Source: Myxococcales bacterium (lineage in GTDB: Bacteria > Myxococcota_A > Polyangia > Haliangiales > Haliangiaceae). Taken from it: 38,918 nucleotides of DNA. This document shows positions 1 to 7,936 of the stretch, in pieces (the first letter of the stretch is position 1; every line of letters starts with the position of its first letter). The notes under the pieces were generated by a model. That model was not told the origin of the DNA, searched no databases, and worked only from the letters and a program-made list of their open reading frames with translations. The DNA is taken from the NCBI GenBank assembly GCA_005779305.1, contig SXJR01000420.1:1-38918 (forward strand). The letters run 5' to 3'. Position numbers and translations under genes: made by a program.

Positions 1-428
1 ATGCCGGCGAAGGCCTCGACGTCCACCCGCGCCGGCAAGCGGACGCGGCCGGCGGCCCCGTCGAGGTGGAGCGGCCGCAGCGCGCCGCTGGTCACGACCA
101 TTCGACCGAGGCGGCCCTCGGCGCGGCCGCCAGCGCCGCGGGCGCGCAGCGCGATGACCAGCGCGTCGCCAGAGGCACGTCCATCGTCGCGTCCATTCGC
201 GTCCGCACCTCCACTGGTGGCCATGCGATCGCCGACGCCGGCGCCGGCGCCGAGCCAGACCAGCCCCTCGGCGCTCAACCACTCGCTGGCGTCGCCCTCC
301 CCATCGAGCACGAGGAGCCCGACCGGCGATGGCGTCCCGGCCAGGGCGTCGCCGCGCAGCCGCAGCGGATCGGCCGCCGCAGGCGCGGCGAGCGCGATCG
401 TCATGGCGAGCGGGGCGAGGTGCCTCAC
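1..428 (-). CDS. Exported protein of the cytochrome operon, N-terminal part (runs off the window)
   Basis: The reading frame stays open to base 1, so only about 142 residues are seen. I chose the GTG at 428 because it overlaps the upstream stop as GTGA and adds a signal peptide (MRHLAPLAMTIALAAPAAA). An internal ATG at 404 would remove most of that signal. After cleavage the chain alternates short hydrophobic and polar stretches (LVLDGEGDASEWLSAEGLVW) and is rich in Gly and Ala, which would suit an outer-membrane beta-barrel or periplasmic beta protein. No haem motif is present in the visible part. As the last visible gene of a multihaem cytochrome operon it could be the porin of an electron conduit, but that is inference from position only. 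Confidence 0.7.
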   Translation of the reverse strand, partial: MRHLAPLAMTIALAAPAAADPLRLRGDALAGTPSPVGLLVLDGEGDASEWLSAEGLVWLGAGAGVGDRMATSGGADANGRDDGRASGDALVIALRARGAGGRAEGRLGRMVVTSGALRPLHLDGAAGRVRLPARVDVEAFAG

Positions 429-706
429 CGCGGCGGCTCCGCGGGCTCGGCGGGCTCGATCCGCTCGGGCGGCAAGAGGACCTCCTTCAGGCTGGGCAGC
501 TGCATCGAATCGCGTCGGATCCGCCGCGATCGGCGGAGATCGACGAGCACCGCCAGCCCGAACATCGCGAACGAGCTGGTGCCGAGTAGCTGGCCCAGCG
601 ACATCGCCAGCATCACCGGCATCGGCGTCGGCACCAGCACCGACCACACCATCAGCGCCAGGGCCACGAGGCTCAGCGCCGCCGAGATACGGAGGAGGCG
701 CCTCAT
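425..706 (-). CDS. Small two-helix inner-membrane protein
   Basis: This 93-residue protein has two hydrophobic segments at about residues 8-28 and 30-55, then a basic stretch (DLRRSRRIRRD) and a Pro/Glu-rich tail (ERIEPAEPAEPPR). The ATG overlaps the stop of the NapC-like gene (ATGA) and follows a strong GGAGGTGA ribosome site. The basic stretch suggests that the tail is cytoplasmic. I do not recognise the family. Its place directly after a quinol-dehydrogenase-type cytochrome suggests a small partner or assembly subunit of that cytochrome. Confidence 0.75.
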   Translation of the reverse strand: MRRLLRISAALSLVALALMVWSVLVPTPMPVMLAMSLGQLLGTSSFAMFGLAVLVDLRRSRRIRRDSMQLPSLKEVLLPPERIEPAEPAEPPR

Positions 707-1350
707 CGGGTCACCTCCTCGATCTCGCCCTCGTCGAGGTGAGGCTTGCTGAACGGGTGCGCCGGTCCGTGGCAGCCGTTGCCCAGGCAGCTCACCGCGT
801 CCCGCCCCAGCTCTTCGACCAGGCTGGCGTGATCACCGACCGCCCGCCAGCCCGGCACCGTCGTCGAGTGGCAGCGCGTGCAGCGATCGTTGGTGAACGG
901 CTCGAGCAGGTGGATGCGCGGCAGCGCCTCCGCCACCGAGAGCTGGCGGAAGTTGAAGGTGTACTCGTAGACGTGGCGGAGCCCACCGATCTTGGTGGTG
1001 ATCGTGCCGAACATCCCGTAGTCGGCGTGGCACGCGTAACAGTTCTCCTTGCCGAAGGCGTCGTTGCGCGAGTGGCGAGCGGCGAGCGACGTGCTCTCGA
1101 GATCCTCCGAGTCCTGCGCGTACGGCGTCATCACGTGGCACGAGCCGCAGAAGCGGCGGGTCTTGGTGGCCTCGTATCCGGCGATGTTGCCGCTGCCGGC
1201 GGTGAGGATGGGGAACACGCCGATGCCGAGCAGGAGGGCGAGCTTGGTGGTGCGCACCAGGGGCGGGCGCGCAACCAGGTACCAGATCAGGATCGGCACC
1301 GAGAGCGCGGCACCGGCGAGCGCGGCCCAGGCGAAGGGATCATGGGGCAT
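703..1350 (-). CDS. NapC/NirT-type membrane tetrahaem cytochrome c
   Basis: This 215-residue protein probably passes electrons from the quinol pool to periplasmic or outer-membrane cytochromes. Two N-terminal membrane segments lie at about residues 7-27 and 35-52. They are followed by CGSCH, CYACH, CTRCH and a C-terminal CX4CH (CLGNGCH), four haem attachment sites in all. NapC/NirT proteins normally have a single anchor helix and four CXXCH sites, so the extra helix and the CX4CH are variations. The start at 1350 has GGAG seven bases upstream. It overlaps the end of the preceding gene (stop 1340-1342), so translation is probably coupled. A longer frame upstream is low-complexity shadow sequence. 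Confidence 0.85.
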   Translation of the reverse strand: MPHDPFAWAALAGAALSVPILIWYLVARPPLVRTTKLALLLGIGVFPILTAGSGNIAGYEATKTRRFCGSCHVMTPYAQDSEDLESTSLAARHSRNDAFGKENCYACHADYGMFGTITTKIGGLRHVYEYTFNFRQLSVAEALPRIHLLEPFTNDRCTRCHSTTVPGWRAVGDHASLVEELGRDAVSCLGNGCHGPAHPFSKPHLDEGEIEEVTR

Positions 1351-2809
1351 CGACGTCTCCATCGAGGTGAGCGCCGCCGGGGATGAACCGGCCGATCGCG
1401 TCCATCGTCGCCGGGTGACAGGTGGCGCAGTCGGTGAGCGCCATCGCGGCGGTGTGCGGCGCGCCGGACGGCGGCACCGCGTGGCAGGTGCCGCACGCGG
1501 CCTCGCCGGTGAATGTCCACCGTGGCTGGGCGGTGCCATGACACCAGGCAGTCGCGCACGTGCCGGGGCCGCGGTCCCAGCCCAGGGCGGCGTTGACCTC
1601 GGCGGGACCGACGCCGTCGAGGTGTCCGGCCGACGTCACCACCACCGGCACCTGGTGACACGAACCGCACGCGATCGGCGCCGACAGCCCGGCGGGGGCG
1701 CGCAGGTGGGCCTGGTGGGCGCCCACGCCGATGGCGGTGGTGAAGACGTTGCCGGACAGATCGCGCGGCGGCGCGGGTGAGTCGGCACCACCGTGGCACG
1801 CGCTGCAGCCGCTGCCGCCCGTGCCGACGTCGGTGACACCATCGAGGTGCGCGGCGCCCGCCGCGGCGCCCGACGGGTGACAGACCGAACAATGATCGTC
1901 GGCGTGCGACGGCGGTGGCGCGCCGTGGCAGCTCGCGCACGACGCCGGTCCCGGCGGATCGCTGGCCCACGACGGTTGGCGCGCCGCGCCACCCGCAGCG
2001 CCCAGCACGTCGCCGTGGCAGTAGACGTTGCGGCAGGTGCCGGCCTCGAACACCGGCGGACCGGCGCGATCGGCGGCGTCGACGGTGAGCTCGGCCAGGC
2101 CGGTCATCTCGACCTCTGCCGGCGGCGGATCGCCCGCGCCCGCGCGTCGAATGTGGCCCTCGTCGTCCCAGGACTGGGGCACGCGGTGACAGGTCACGCA
2201 GGCGAGGCCGGCCGAACCCACCCCGACGTGCGCCCCATGGGCGCCAGTCGTGGGCACGCCGTCGTGGCAGGTGTCGCACGCGTCGGGGCCACGGGCGTGA
2301 CAGCTGGTGCAGCTCGCGTCCGCCGCGCCACCGCCGAAGTCGGCGCCGTGGCAGCCGGCGCACAGCCCCAGGTCCCAGCCGCGGTCGCGCAGCTCGATGC
2401 CGTGGAAACCGGCGCTCGCCGGATCGAGCACACCGGCAGGATGGATCGACGAGTCGAGGTACGTGAGCTCGCAGTCCAGCGCCCAGCGCGCGAGCAACGC
2501 GTGCAGCGCACCCTGTCCCGCGTGCGCCGCGCCGGCCGCGGGAGCTGCCGGATCGATCGCGGACAGGAGCCGGGAGCTCGCGTCACCGGCGATCGCGTTG
2601 GCGGTGTCGTCGGAGCCGGGCCCCAGCGCGCCGAGGTAGGTGGTCAGGTCGTAGCCCACCGCCGGCGTCGCACCGCCGTGGCACTCGGCGCACGGCGCCA
2701 GCGCGGCAGCCACCTCCCGCTGCCACGACGGGCACGCGCCTGGGCCGGACGGCCGCGGCTCGGAGCACGCGGCCATCAGCAGGGTCAAGGTGAGGATCGG
2801 GCCGCGCAC
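1340..2809 (-). CDS. Lipoprotein with 13 haem-binding motifs (CXXCH/CX4CH type)
   Basis: This 489-residue protein starts with a lipoprotein signal (LTLTLLMAAC). I count 13 attachment motifs: eleven CXXCH (CAECH, CAGCH, CTSCH, CDTCH, CVTCH, CASCH, CSVCH, CSACH, CGSCH, CGTCH, CATCH) and two CX4CH (CRNVYCH, CATAWCH). The alternation of CX4CH with CXXCH resembles the repeat family known from Geobacter multihaem proteins. The GTG start lies three bases after the stop of the decahaem gene. The probable role is that of an electron wire in the periplasm or on the outer membrane, linking the NapC-like cytochrome with the OmcA/MtrC-like protein. Confidence 0.85.
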   Translation of the reverse strand: MRGPILTLTLLMAACSEPRPSGPGACPSWQREVAAALAPCAECHGGATPAVGYDLTTYLGALGPGSDDTANAIAGDASSRLLSAIDPAAPAAGAAHAGQGALHALLARWALDCELTYLDSSIHPAGVLDPASAGFHGIELRDRGWDLGLCAGCHGADFGGGAADASCTSCHARGPDACDTCHDGVPTTGAHGAHVGVGSAGLACVTCHRVPQSWDDEGHIRRAGAGDPPPAEVEMTGLAELTVDAADRAGPPVFEAGTCRNVYCHGDVLGAAGGAARQPSWASDPPGPASCASCHGAPPPSHADDHCSVCHPSGAAAGAAHLDGVTDVGTGGSGCSACHGGADSPAPPRDLSGNVFTTAIGVGAHQAHLRAPAGLSAPIACGSCHQVPVVVTSAGHLDGVGPAEVNAALGWDRGPGTCATAWCHGTAQPRWTFTGEAACGTCHAVPPSGAPHTAAMALTDCATCHPATMDAIGRFIPGGAHLDGDVDAP

Positions 2810-2812
2810 GGG

Positions 2813-4996
2813 TTACCGCGCGTGGACCACGGCCACGTCATGGGTCTTGCCGGGGCCGTGGCAGGTCGCGCACGCCTCGGATCCGTTGGCCAGCGTGTTG
2901 AGCATCGCGTGGACCGCGACGTAGGGCTGGTCGTGGCAGCTCGTACACACCGACGACTCGGGCGCGACGCGATAGGTCTGGGTGACGTTCCAGTACGGGC
3001 TCTGGCAGTACAGGTCGGGGTCGCCGGGCGTGGCCGGCTCGGTGCAGGTCAGCTCCTGCAAGATGCTGGGCGCACGGCCCTGCGCCGCGGGCAGGCCGTA
3101 GGTGCCGGGCTGGTGGCACGCGGTGCACTCGGCGCGGGACCGCGGGTAACGGACCTCGCCGAAGTCGTAGATCGTCCCGGCCGGGTTGGTCACGCTCGGA
3201 AGCGGGAAGCCACCGAGGAGGTACGGCTGCGACAGCTCCTCGCCAGCGTGGATCTTGTGGATCATCACCCGGAAGTCGACGCTCTCGGCGAGGACCGTCG
3301 AACCCTCGAAGCGCGAGATCCGTTCGTTGTTGGCGTTCTCCGGGTTGTGGCACATCACGCAGTACTCGGCGCCGCGGCGGCCGCCACCGTGGAAGGTGAG
3401 GTCGTAGTGGCAGCCGTCGCACTTGGCGGGGTCGATGATCGACCGGCGCGGCTGAGCCACGGTGTCGGTCACGGCGAAGGCGCGCATCGGCGACACCGTC
3501 GCGTAGCGCGGTGTCGCGCTGTTGAGCGACGCCTCGATGCCGACCGTGTAGCTGCCGGTCGCGCCGGCCGGGACCGTGATCGTGGCCGGGAAGGTGTAGC
3601 TGAACACGCCCGCCGCCGCGTCGACCGCGGCCAGCGTGCCGGTCGCGCCGCTGCCCTGGATGGTCGTCTGCGCGAACGGGTTGGTGCTCGTGCCCACGGT
3701 CCAGTAGGTCGTGAAGTCGCCGTTGGGGCCGGCCAGGGTGGCGCGGAGCTGCCCGAGCGGCGTGGTGAGGATGTTGCGGGGCTGGCCGTTGGCGGTGACG
3801 CGGAAGGTGAACGAGGGTGACGTGCCGGGCGGGACCGTCGCCATCGGATCGATCGTCACCACCAGCGACTGCGAGGTGTCGAACGTGGAGTCACGGTGAC
3901 TGGCGTCCACCGGCGACACGCCGGTCGTGGCGCCATGGCAGACGCCACACGGCGCGTTCTCCGGCACGCCGTAGGCGTGTCGAGTCTTGCCCGGTGGCGG
4001 AGCATCGACGAAGACCACGTCGTCATGGCAGGAGGTGCAGGCGTCGACCGTGGGCTTCCGTTGCCAGAAGTCGCCCTGGGCGCCGCCGTGGCAGGCGTCG
4101 CAGCGCTCGATCGACTGCGGGAACGTCACGGTCGAGTAGTCGTGGACGGCACCGCCGAAGCCGATGATCTGGTAGGTGCCGCCGGCGACCACCGTCGGCA
4201 GCGCGGCGCCGCGGTGGATCTTGTGGGCCATGACGCGGAGGTCGACGGTGTTGCCGGTGTCGGGGTCGCTGGTCTGCTGGGTGTGGCACACCACGCATTG
4301 ATCGACCGCGTCGTAGCGACCACCGTGGGCCGCGAGCGTGCCGTGGCAGGTGTCGCAGCGCGCGTCGTCGGCGACCTGGCGGGTGACCATGGTGCCGCCG
4401 TCGGGACGGACCGAGCGGACCGAGCGGTCCATGCGGGTGACGCCGTCGACGGTGCGGCTGGCGATCGCGATCACGGTCTGGGTGCGCGCCGCATCGAACG
4501 CGGTCAGCGGCGCGGCGAAGGTGTACCGATAGGTGCCCTGGGTGACGGCGACGGTCACGACGTTGGCGGCCACCGACTCGGTGGTGGCCTGGGTTGCGCC
4601 GCCGACCACACGCGTGGTGTACGCCGTGTACGGACCGGGCTCGCCGGCGCCGTCGACGGCGAGCTGACCGAGCACGAACGAGAGACTCACCGCGCCCTGG
4701 GTCAGGCGACCCTCGCGATCGAGGGCGGCGCCGCCAGCGCCCAGCTTGTCATCGAGCGTGAAGCTCACGATCGCCGAGCCGTTGGCGAGACTCAGGTCGG
4801 TGACCTCGATGTCGACGCCGTCGTCGGTGAACCAGGGCGAAGTGCCGTCGTCCCCTGTCCCCGGCTGCCCGACGGCACCCTCGGGGCCCTCGGGGCCTTG
4901 CTGGCCGTCGGGCCCGGTCGGGCCGGCGGGCCCCGGGGGTCCTGCCGGGCCCTCGCATCCAGCCAGGACCAACGCGGAGACGAGCAGCCTGCGCAT
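2813..4996 (-). CDS. OmcA/MtrC-family decahaem surface lipoprotein
   Basis: This 727-residue protein opens with a lipobox (ALVLAGC), then a short collagen-like Gly-Pro-rich stretch. A beta domain (about residues 45-205) is followed by five CXXCH motifs near 214, 234, 298, 316 and 350, a second beta domain (about 370-515), and five more near 526, 545, 624, 684 and 711. Ten haems in two pentahaem domains, each behind a beta domain, is the OmcA/MtrC plan. Such proteins reduce extracellular metals or other acceptors. I chose the ATG at 4996 because it puts the lipobox at the proper distance; a GTG at 5011 is possible. It is the first gene of the operon and divergent from hemN. Confidence 0.88.
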   Translation of the reverse strand: MRRLLVSALVLAGCEGPAGPPGPAGPTGPDGQQGPEGPEGAVGQPGTGDDGTSPWFTDDGVDIEVTDLSLANGSAIVSFTLDDKLGAGGAALDREGRLTQGAVSLSFVLGQLAVDGAGEPGPYTAYTTRVVGGATQATTESVAANVVTVAVTQGTYRYTFAAPLTAFDAARTQTVIAIASRTVDGVTRMDRSVRSVRPDGGTMVTRQVADDARCDTCHGTLAAHGGRYDAVDQCVVCHTQQTSDPDTGNTVDLRVMAHKIHRGAALPTVVAGGTYQIIGFGGAVHDYSTVTFPQSIERCDACHGGAQGDFWQRKPTVDACTSCHDDVVFVDAPPPGKTRHAYGVPENAPCGVCHGATTGVSPVDASHRDSTFDTSQSLVVTIDPMATVPPGTSPSFTFRVTANGQPRNILTTPLGQLRATLAGPNGDFTTYWTVGTSTNPFAQTTIQGSGATGTLAAVDAAAGVFSYTFPATITVPAGATGSYTVGIEASLNSATPRYATVSPMRAFAVTDTVAQPRRSIIDPAKCDGCHYDLTFHGGGRRGAEYCVMCHNPENANNERISRFEGSTVLAESVDFRVMIHKIHAGEELSQPYLLGGFPLPSVTNPAGTIYDFGEVRYPRSRAECTACHQPGTYGLPAAQGRAPSILQELTCTEPATPGDPDLYCQSPYWNVTQTYRVAPESSVCTSCHDQPYVAVHAMLNTLANGSEACATCHGPGKTHDVAVVHAR

Positions 4997-5131
4997 GATG
5001 AACTGAGCCACTCCAAGTCCTGTGCCATCGCAGGGTTGCGGAACGAAGCGCGCGAATGCGCAAAACCTGCTGGGCATGCGCTTACCTCGGCAAACCCTGC
5101 GCGCAATCGGTCGGTCGACGCACCCCAGCGG

Positions 5132-5147
5132 TGGTACGCGCCGTGCT
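5132..5147 (+). promoter_or_regulatory. Sigma54-type promoter of hemN
   Basis: TGGTACGCGCCGTGCT has GG and GC separated by ten bases. The C of the GC lies 14 bases before the hemN ATG, so the predicted start of transcription is about two bases ahead of it. Confidence 0.55.
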
Positions 5148-5159
5148 GGATGAGGCGGG

Positions 5160-6557
5160 ATGGCCCCTCGCCTGCTCCCGGTCTTCCCGGCCCGCCTCGA
5201 ACAACCGTGCGAGGTGATCGCCGACCACGCCCGCCCTGGTCCTCGCTACACCAGCTATCCCCCGGCGACCCAGTTCTCGGCCCGGTTCGATCCGGCGGTC
5301 GCGACCCGCGAGCTCACCTCCATCGGCGCCGACGACGACATCGCGCTCTACGCGCACGTCCCGTTCTGCTCTCAGCTCTGCTGGTACTGCGGATGCAACG
5401 TCACCGCCACCCGCGATCGCAGCCGCGGCACCGCTTACGTCGACGTGCTCCTGCGCGAGCTCGAGCTGCTCGGCGATGCGTTCTCGGGCAGACCGCGCGT
5501 GGTCGACCTGGCACTGGGTGGCGGCTCGCCCAACTTCCTGGAGATCGCCGACCTGACCCGACTGCTCGCCGGTGTTCGCCGCCACGCGACCATCACCCCG
5601 CACGCCACGCTGGGCATCGAGCTCGATCCGCGCGACACGCGACCCGATCAGATCGATGCCCTGGCCGAGCTCGGCTTCCGCCGGGTCTCGGTCGGGGTCC
5701 AGGACTTCGACGAGCGCGTCCAGACCACGATCCATCGCTTGCAGACCGCGGCCATGACCCGCGCGGTCATCGATCGCGCCCGCGCCCGCGGCTTCGACAG
5801 CGTCAACGTCGACCTGGTCTACGGTCTGCCCGGGCAGACTCCCCAGAGCATCGGCCGCACCCTCGACGAGGTGGTCCGGCTGGCGCCCGATCGCCTCGCC
5901 GTCTTCGGGTACGCCCACCTGCCGCACCTGCGCCCGCACCAGCGCCTGGTCGAGCGGGCCGCGCCGGTGCCCGGCGTGGCCGAGCGCATCGAGTTGCTCC
6001 GCGTGGTCATGGACAAGCTCGCCGACGCCGCCTACGTGCGCGTCGGCCTCGACCACTTCGCCCGCCCCGGCGATCCCCTGGCCCGGGCCAGCGTCACCGG
6101 CCGCCTCGGCCGCAACTTCCAGGGATACGTGGTCCACCGTACCGACCGCCTGATCGGTGTGGGCGCGAGCGCCATCTCCGACACCGGGCACGCCTACTGG
6201 CAGAACCACGTCGACGTCGAGGCCTGGACCGAGGCCGTGAACGCCGGCCACCTGCCGATCGCGCGCGGAGTCGCGCTCGAGCGCGACGACGAGCTACGCC
6301 GCTACGTGATCATGCGCCTGATGTGCGAGGGACGCCTCGAGTTCGCCGAGGTCGAGGCCCGTTACGGCATCGCCTTCACCAGCGCCTTCTCCCGCGAGCT
6401 GGCGACCCTGACCCGCGAGCACGCCGACCTCGCCACCGTCGACCGGACGCGCGGCGCGATCTCCGCCACTCCGCTCGGCCATCACCTCATCCGCAACGTG
6501 GCCGCGGTCTTCGACCGCTACGCCGAGAGCGCGGCCTCGGGATCGCCGTCGATCTGA
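5160..6557 (+). CDS. hemN: Oxygen-independent coproporphyrinogen III dehydrogenase (HemN)
   Basis: This radical-SAM enzyme of 465 residues makes protoporphyrinogen IX without oxygen in the cytoplasm. The N-terminus carries the family sequence GPRYTSYP. The cluster-binding motif is HVPFCSQLCWYCGCN (CX3CX2CXC) near residue 66. GGGSPNF, the DLVYGLPGQTP segment, NYAHLP-like GYAHLP, DHFARP and NFQGY match HemN rather than the HemW/HutW relatives. The length is close to that of the E. coli enzyme (457). The start agrees with the promoter-to-ATG spacing seen through the region. It is divergent from the cytochrome operon and could supply haem for it under low oxygen. The last 40 bases overlap a convergent gene. 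Confidence 0.93.
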   Translation: MAPRLLPVFPARLEQPCEVIADHARPGPRYTSYPPATQFSARFDPAVATRELTSIGADDDIALYAHVPFCSQLCWYCGCNVTATRDRSRGTAYVDVLLRELELLGDAFSGRPRVVDLALGGGSPNFLEIADLTRLLAGVRRHATITPHATLGIELDPRDTRPDQIDALAELGFRRVSVGVQDFDERVQTTIHRLQTAAMTRAVIDRARARGFDSVNVDLVYGLPGQTPQSIGRTLDEVVRLAPDRLAVFGYAHLPHLRPHQRLVERAAPVPGVAERIELLRVVMDKLADAAYVRVGLDHFARPGDPLARASVTGRLGRNFQGYVVHRTDRLIGVGASAISDTGHAYWQNHVDVEAWTEAVNAGHLPIARGVALERDDELRRYVIMRLMCEGRLEFAEVEARYGIAFTSAFSRELATLTREHADLATVDRTRGAISATPLGHHLIRNVAAVFDRYAESAASGSPSI

Positions 6558-7012
6558 TCGGCCGGGTCGACCGGATCGAGGTCGTCGAACATCGGCTCGC
6601 CTCCACACACCGCGGCCTGACCGCAGCGTGGGTTGCAGAAAAGCAGCGGCCGGATCACCGAGCGAAAGACCGCGGCCAGGCGCAGGGCCAGCGCCGGATC
6701 CTGAGCGCGGCCGACGCCGATCAGGTCCACCGCCGCGGCCGCGAACATGTCAGGCAACCCGCGCGGGTCGGCGTCGAGCCACTGCGCGGTCTCGGGCCGC
6801 GGGTGCGTACCGATGCCCAGGAGCGGCCCGTCGGGGCGGCACGCCGGATCGGTGCCACAGGCAGCGGTGCGCCGCAGCCGGACGATGAAGATGAGCGCCA
6901 CCAGCTGCCGGCATCGATCGTGATCGAGCGCGGGCGCGACCTGGCAGGCCCGCTCCGTGATGCGATCGATGACGGAGGCGACGCGCTCGTCGCCCAGACA
7001 CAGCTGGTACAT
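6518..7012 (-). CDS. Cysteine-containing protein of unknown function, end of the usp-CBS operon
   Basis: This 164-residue protein is of a family I do not recognise. It has many cysteines, including C5, C23, an ACGTDPAC pair and a C-terminal FCNPRCGQAAVCGG cluster that could bind a metal or form disulphides. A moderately hydrophobic helix (LVALIFIVRL) lies near residue 40. I chose the ATG at 7012 because GAGGTG sits five bases upstream and the preceding small gene ends eight bases before. The longer frame that starts further upstream only reads through that small gene in another frame. The end overlaps hemN convergently. Confidence 0.6.
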   Translation of the reverse strand: MYQLCLGDERVASVIDRITERACQVAPALDHDRCRQLVALIFIVRLRRTAACGTDPACRPDGPLLGIGTHPRPETAQWLDADPRGLPDMFAAAAVDLIGVGRAQDPALALRLAAVFRSVIRPLLFCNPRCGQAAVCGGEPMFDDLDPVDPADQIDGDPEAALSA

Positions 7013-7020
7013 GGCGCACC

Positions 7021-7140
7021 TCAGGTGATCATGAAGACGACGAGGAAGGCGATGAGTGCCAGGCTGAAGGTGGTCCACATGAGCACCTGGAGGACCAGGA
7101 GGAAGCCGCTGCTCGGGTTCGGGTTCGGGCTCGAGCTCAT
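7021..7140 (-). CDS. 39-residue single-helix membrane microprotein
   Basis: The peptide has a polar Ser/Asn/Pro start (MSSSPNPNPSSG) and one long hydrophobic helix from about residue 13 to the end (FLLVLQVLMWTTFSLALIAF). The ATG overlaps the stop of the CBS gene (ATGA), and the next gene begins eight bases after its TGA, so it sits in a tightly coupled operon. Both the overlap and the amino-acid composition argue that it is translated. It could be a small modulator of a membrane protein. No family is recognised. Confidence 0.7.
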   Translation of the reverse strand: MSSSPNPNPSSGFLLVLQVLMWTTFSLALIAFLVVFMIT

Positions 7141-7916
7141 GTCGCGACCACGTTTGCAAAGTCGAGACCGCTGACGATGCCGGCCAGGTCGTGGTCGACG
7201 CTCACCAGCACGCGTCGCACGTCCAGGCTCGAGGCCAGCGCGGCGGCGTGGTGGACCGAGGTCCGCCCGGGCACGCAGATCACCGCGGGGTCCATCACGT
7301 CATCGACGCGCGTGTCGGCAGGCAGCGCGCGCGCGGCCAGGAGCTCGGCCTGCCCGAGCATCCCGATCGGCCAGCGTTCGTCGGCGACCACCAGGCTGGT
7401 CCAGCGCGTGCGATCGAGCAGCTCCGCGGCCGCGCTGATCGAGGCGGTGTACGCGATGGTGGTCACCGGCGCCGACATGATCTCGGCGACGGGCAGCGCG
7501 ACGCGAGCGTCGCGGACCGCGCGGGTCAGGTCGAGCGTGGAGATGACTCCGAACGGCCGGCCCGCGTCGACCACGAACAGGCGGTGGACGCGATGCTCGA
7601 GCATCATCCGCGCCGCCTCGCGCAGCGGTGTGCGCGCCTCGCAGACCACCGGCGTGCGAGCGATGAGCGAGCCGGCCGAGCGCGGCGGCAGGACCAGCGC
7701 CTCGATGGCGCCGCCGCGCCCTGCGGTCAGGCGGCCCGCGCGCAGCAGATCGCTGCGCGACAGCACCCCAACGACGGTGCCGTCGCCGGCGAGCAGCGGC
7801 ACTGCCGAGATCCGGCGCCGCTCGAGCAGGAGCGCCACCTCGTCCAGTGAGGCCTCGACGCCGATGGCGTCGAGCTCGGTGGTCATGTACGCCGAGACCG
7901 GCAACGAGAAGCGCAT
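7137..7916 (-). CDS. Protein with four CBS domains
   Basis: This 259-residue protein consists of two tandem CBS pairs (Bateman modules) and little else. Repeated features are the start of each unit (VSAYMTTELDAIG, AEIMSAPVTTIAY, VDDVMDPAVICVP), central hydrophobic strands, and closing strands such as VVGVLSRSDLL and FGVISTLDLTRAV. Bateman modules usually bind adenine nucleotides and act as energy sensors, so a regulatory role in the cytoplasm is likely. GGAGG precedes the ATG at a good distance. It lies 20 bases after the universal stress gene and is co-transcribed with it. The partner it regulates cannot be told from sequence. Confidence 0.85.
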   Translation of the reverse strand: MRFSLPVSAYMTTELDAIGVEASLDEVALLLERRRISAVPLLAGDGTVVGVLSRSDLLRAGRLTAGRGGAIEALVLPPRSAGSLIARTPVVCEARTPLREAARMMLEHRVHRLFVVDAGRPFGVISTLDLTRAVRDARVALPVAEIMSAPVTTIAYTASISAAAELLDRTRWTSLVVADERWPIGMLGQAELLAARALPADTRVDDVMDPAVICVPGRTSVHHAAALASSLDVRRVLVSVDHDLAGIVSGLDFANVVAT

Positions 7917-7936
7917 CGGACCCTCCAGGGCGGGAT

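Noticed and set aside
1351-1539. Longer N-terminus of the NapC-like protein
   Set aside because: The extra residues are Arg/Pro-rich shadow of the overlapping cytochrome gene. The ATG at 1350 has GGAG and gives a proper membrane start.
5005-5021. Sigma54-like element for the cytochrome operon (TGGCACAGGACTTGG on the minus strand)
   Set aside because: The -12 position reads GG instead of GC, and the spacing to the ATG differs. The invariant GC is missing, so I do not call it.
4997-5159. FNR/Anr box (TTGAT-N4-ATCAA) between the cytochrome operon and hemN
   Set aside because: No such palindrome is present on either strand.
3896-7174. Very long plus-strand frame of 1092 codons through the cytochrome and hemN region
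   Set aside because: Its translation is low-complexity Arg/Ala/Gly sequence, antisense to the decahaem gene and out of frame with hemN, both of which carry clear motifs. It is a GC-content artefact.
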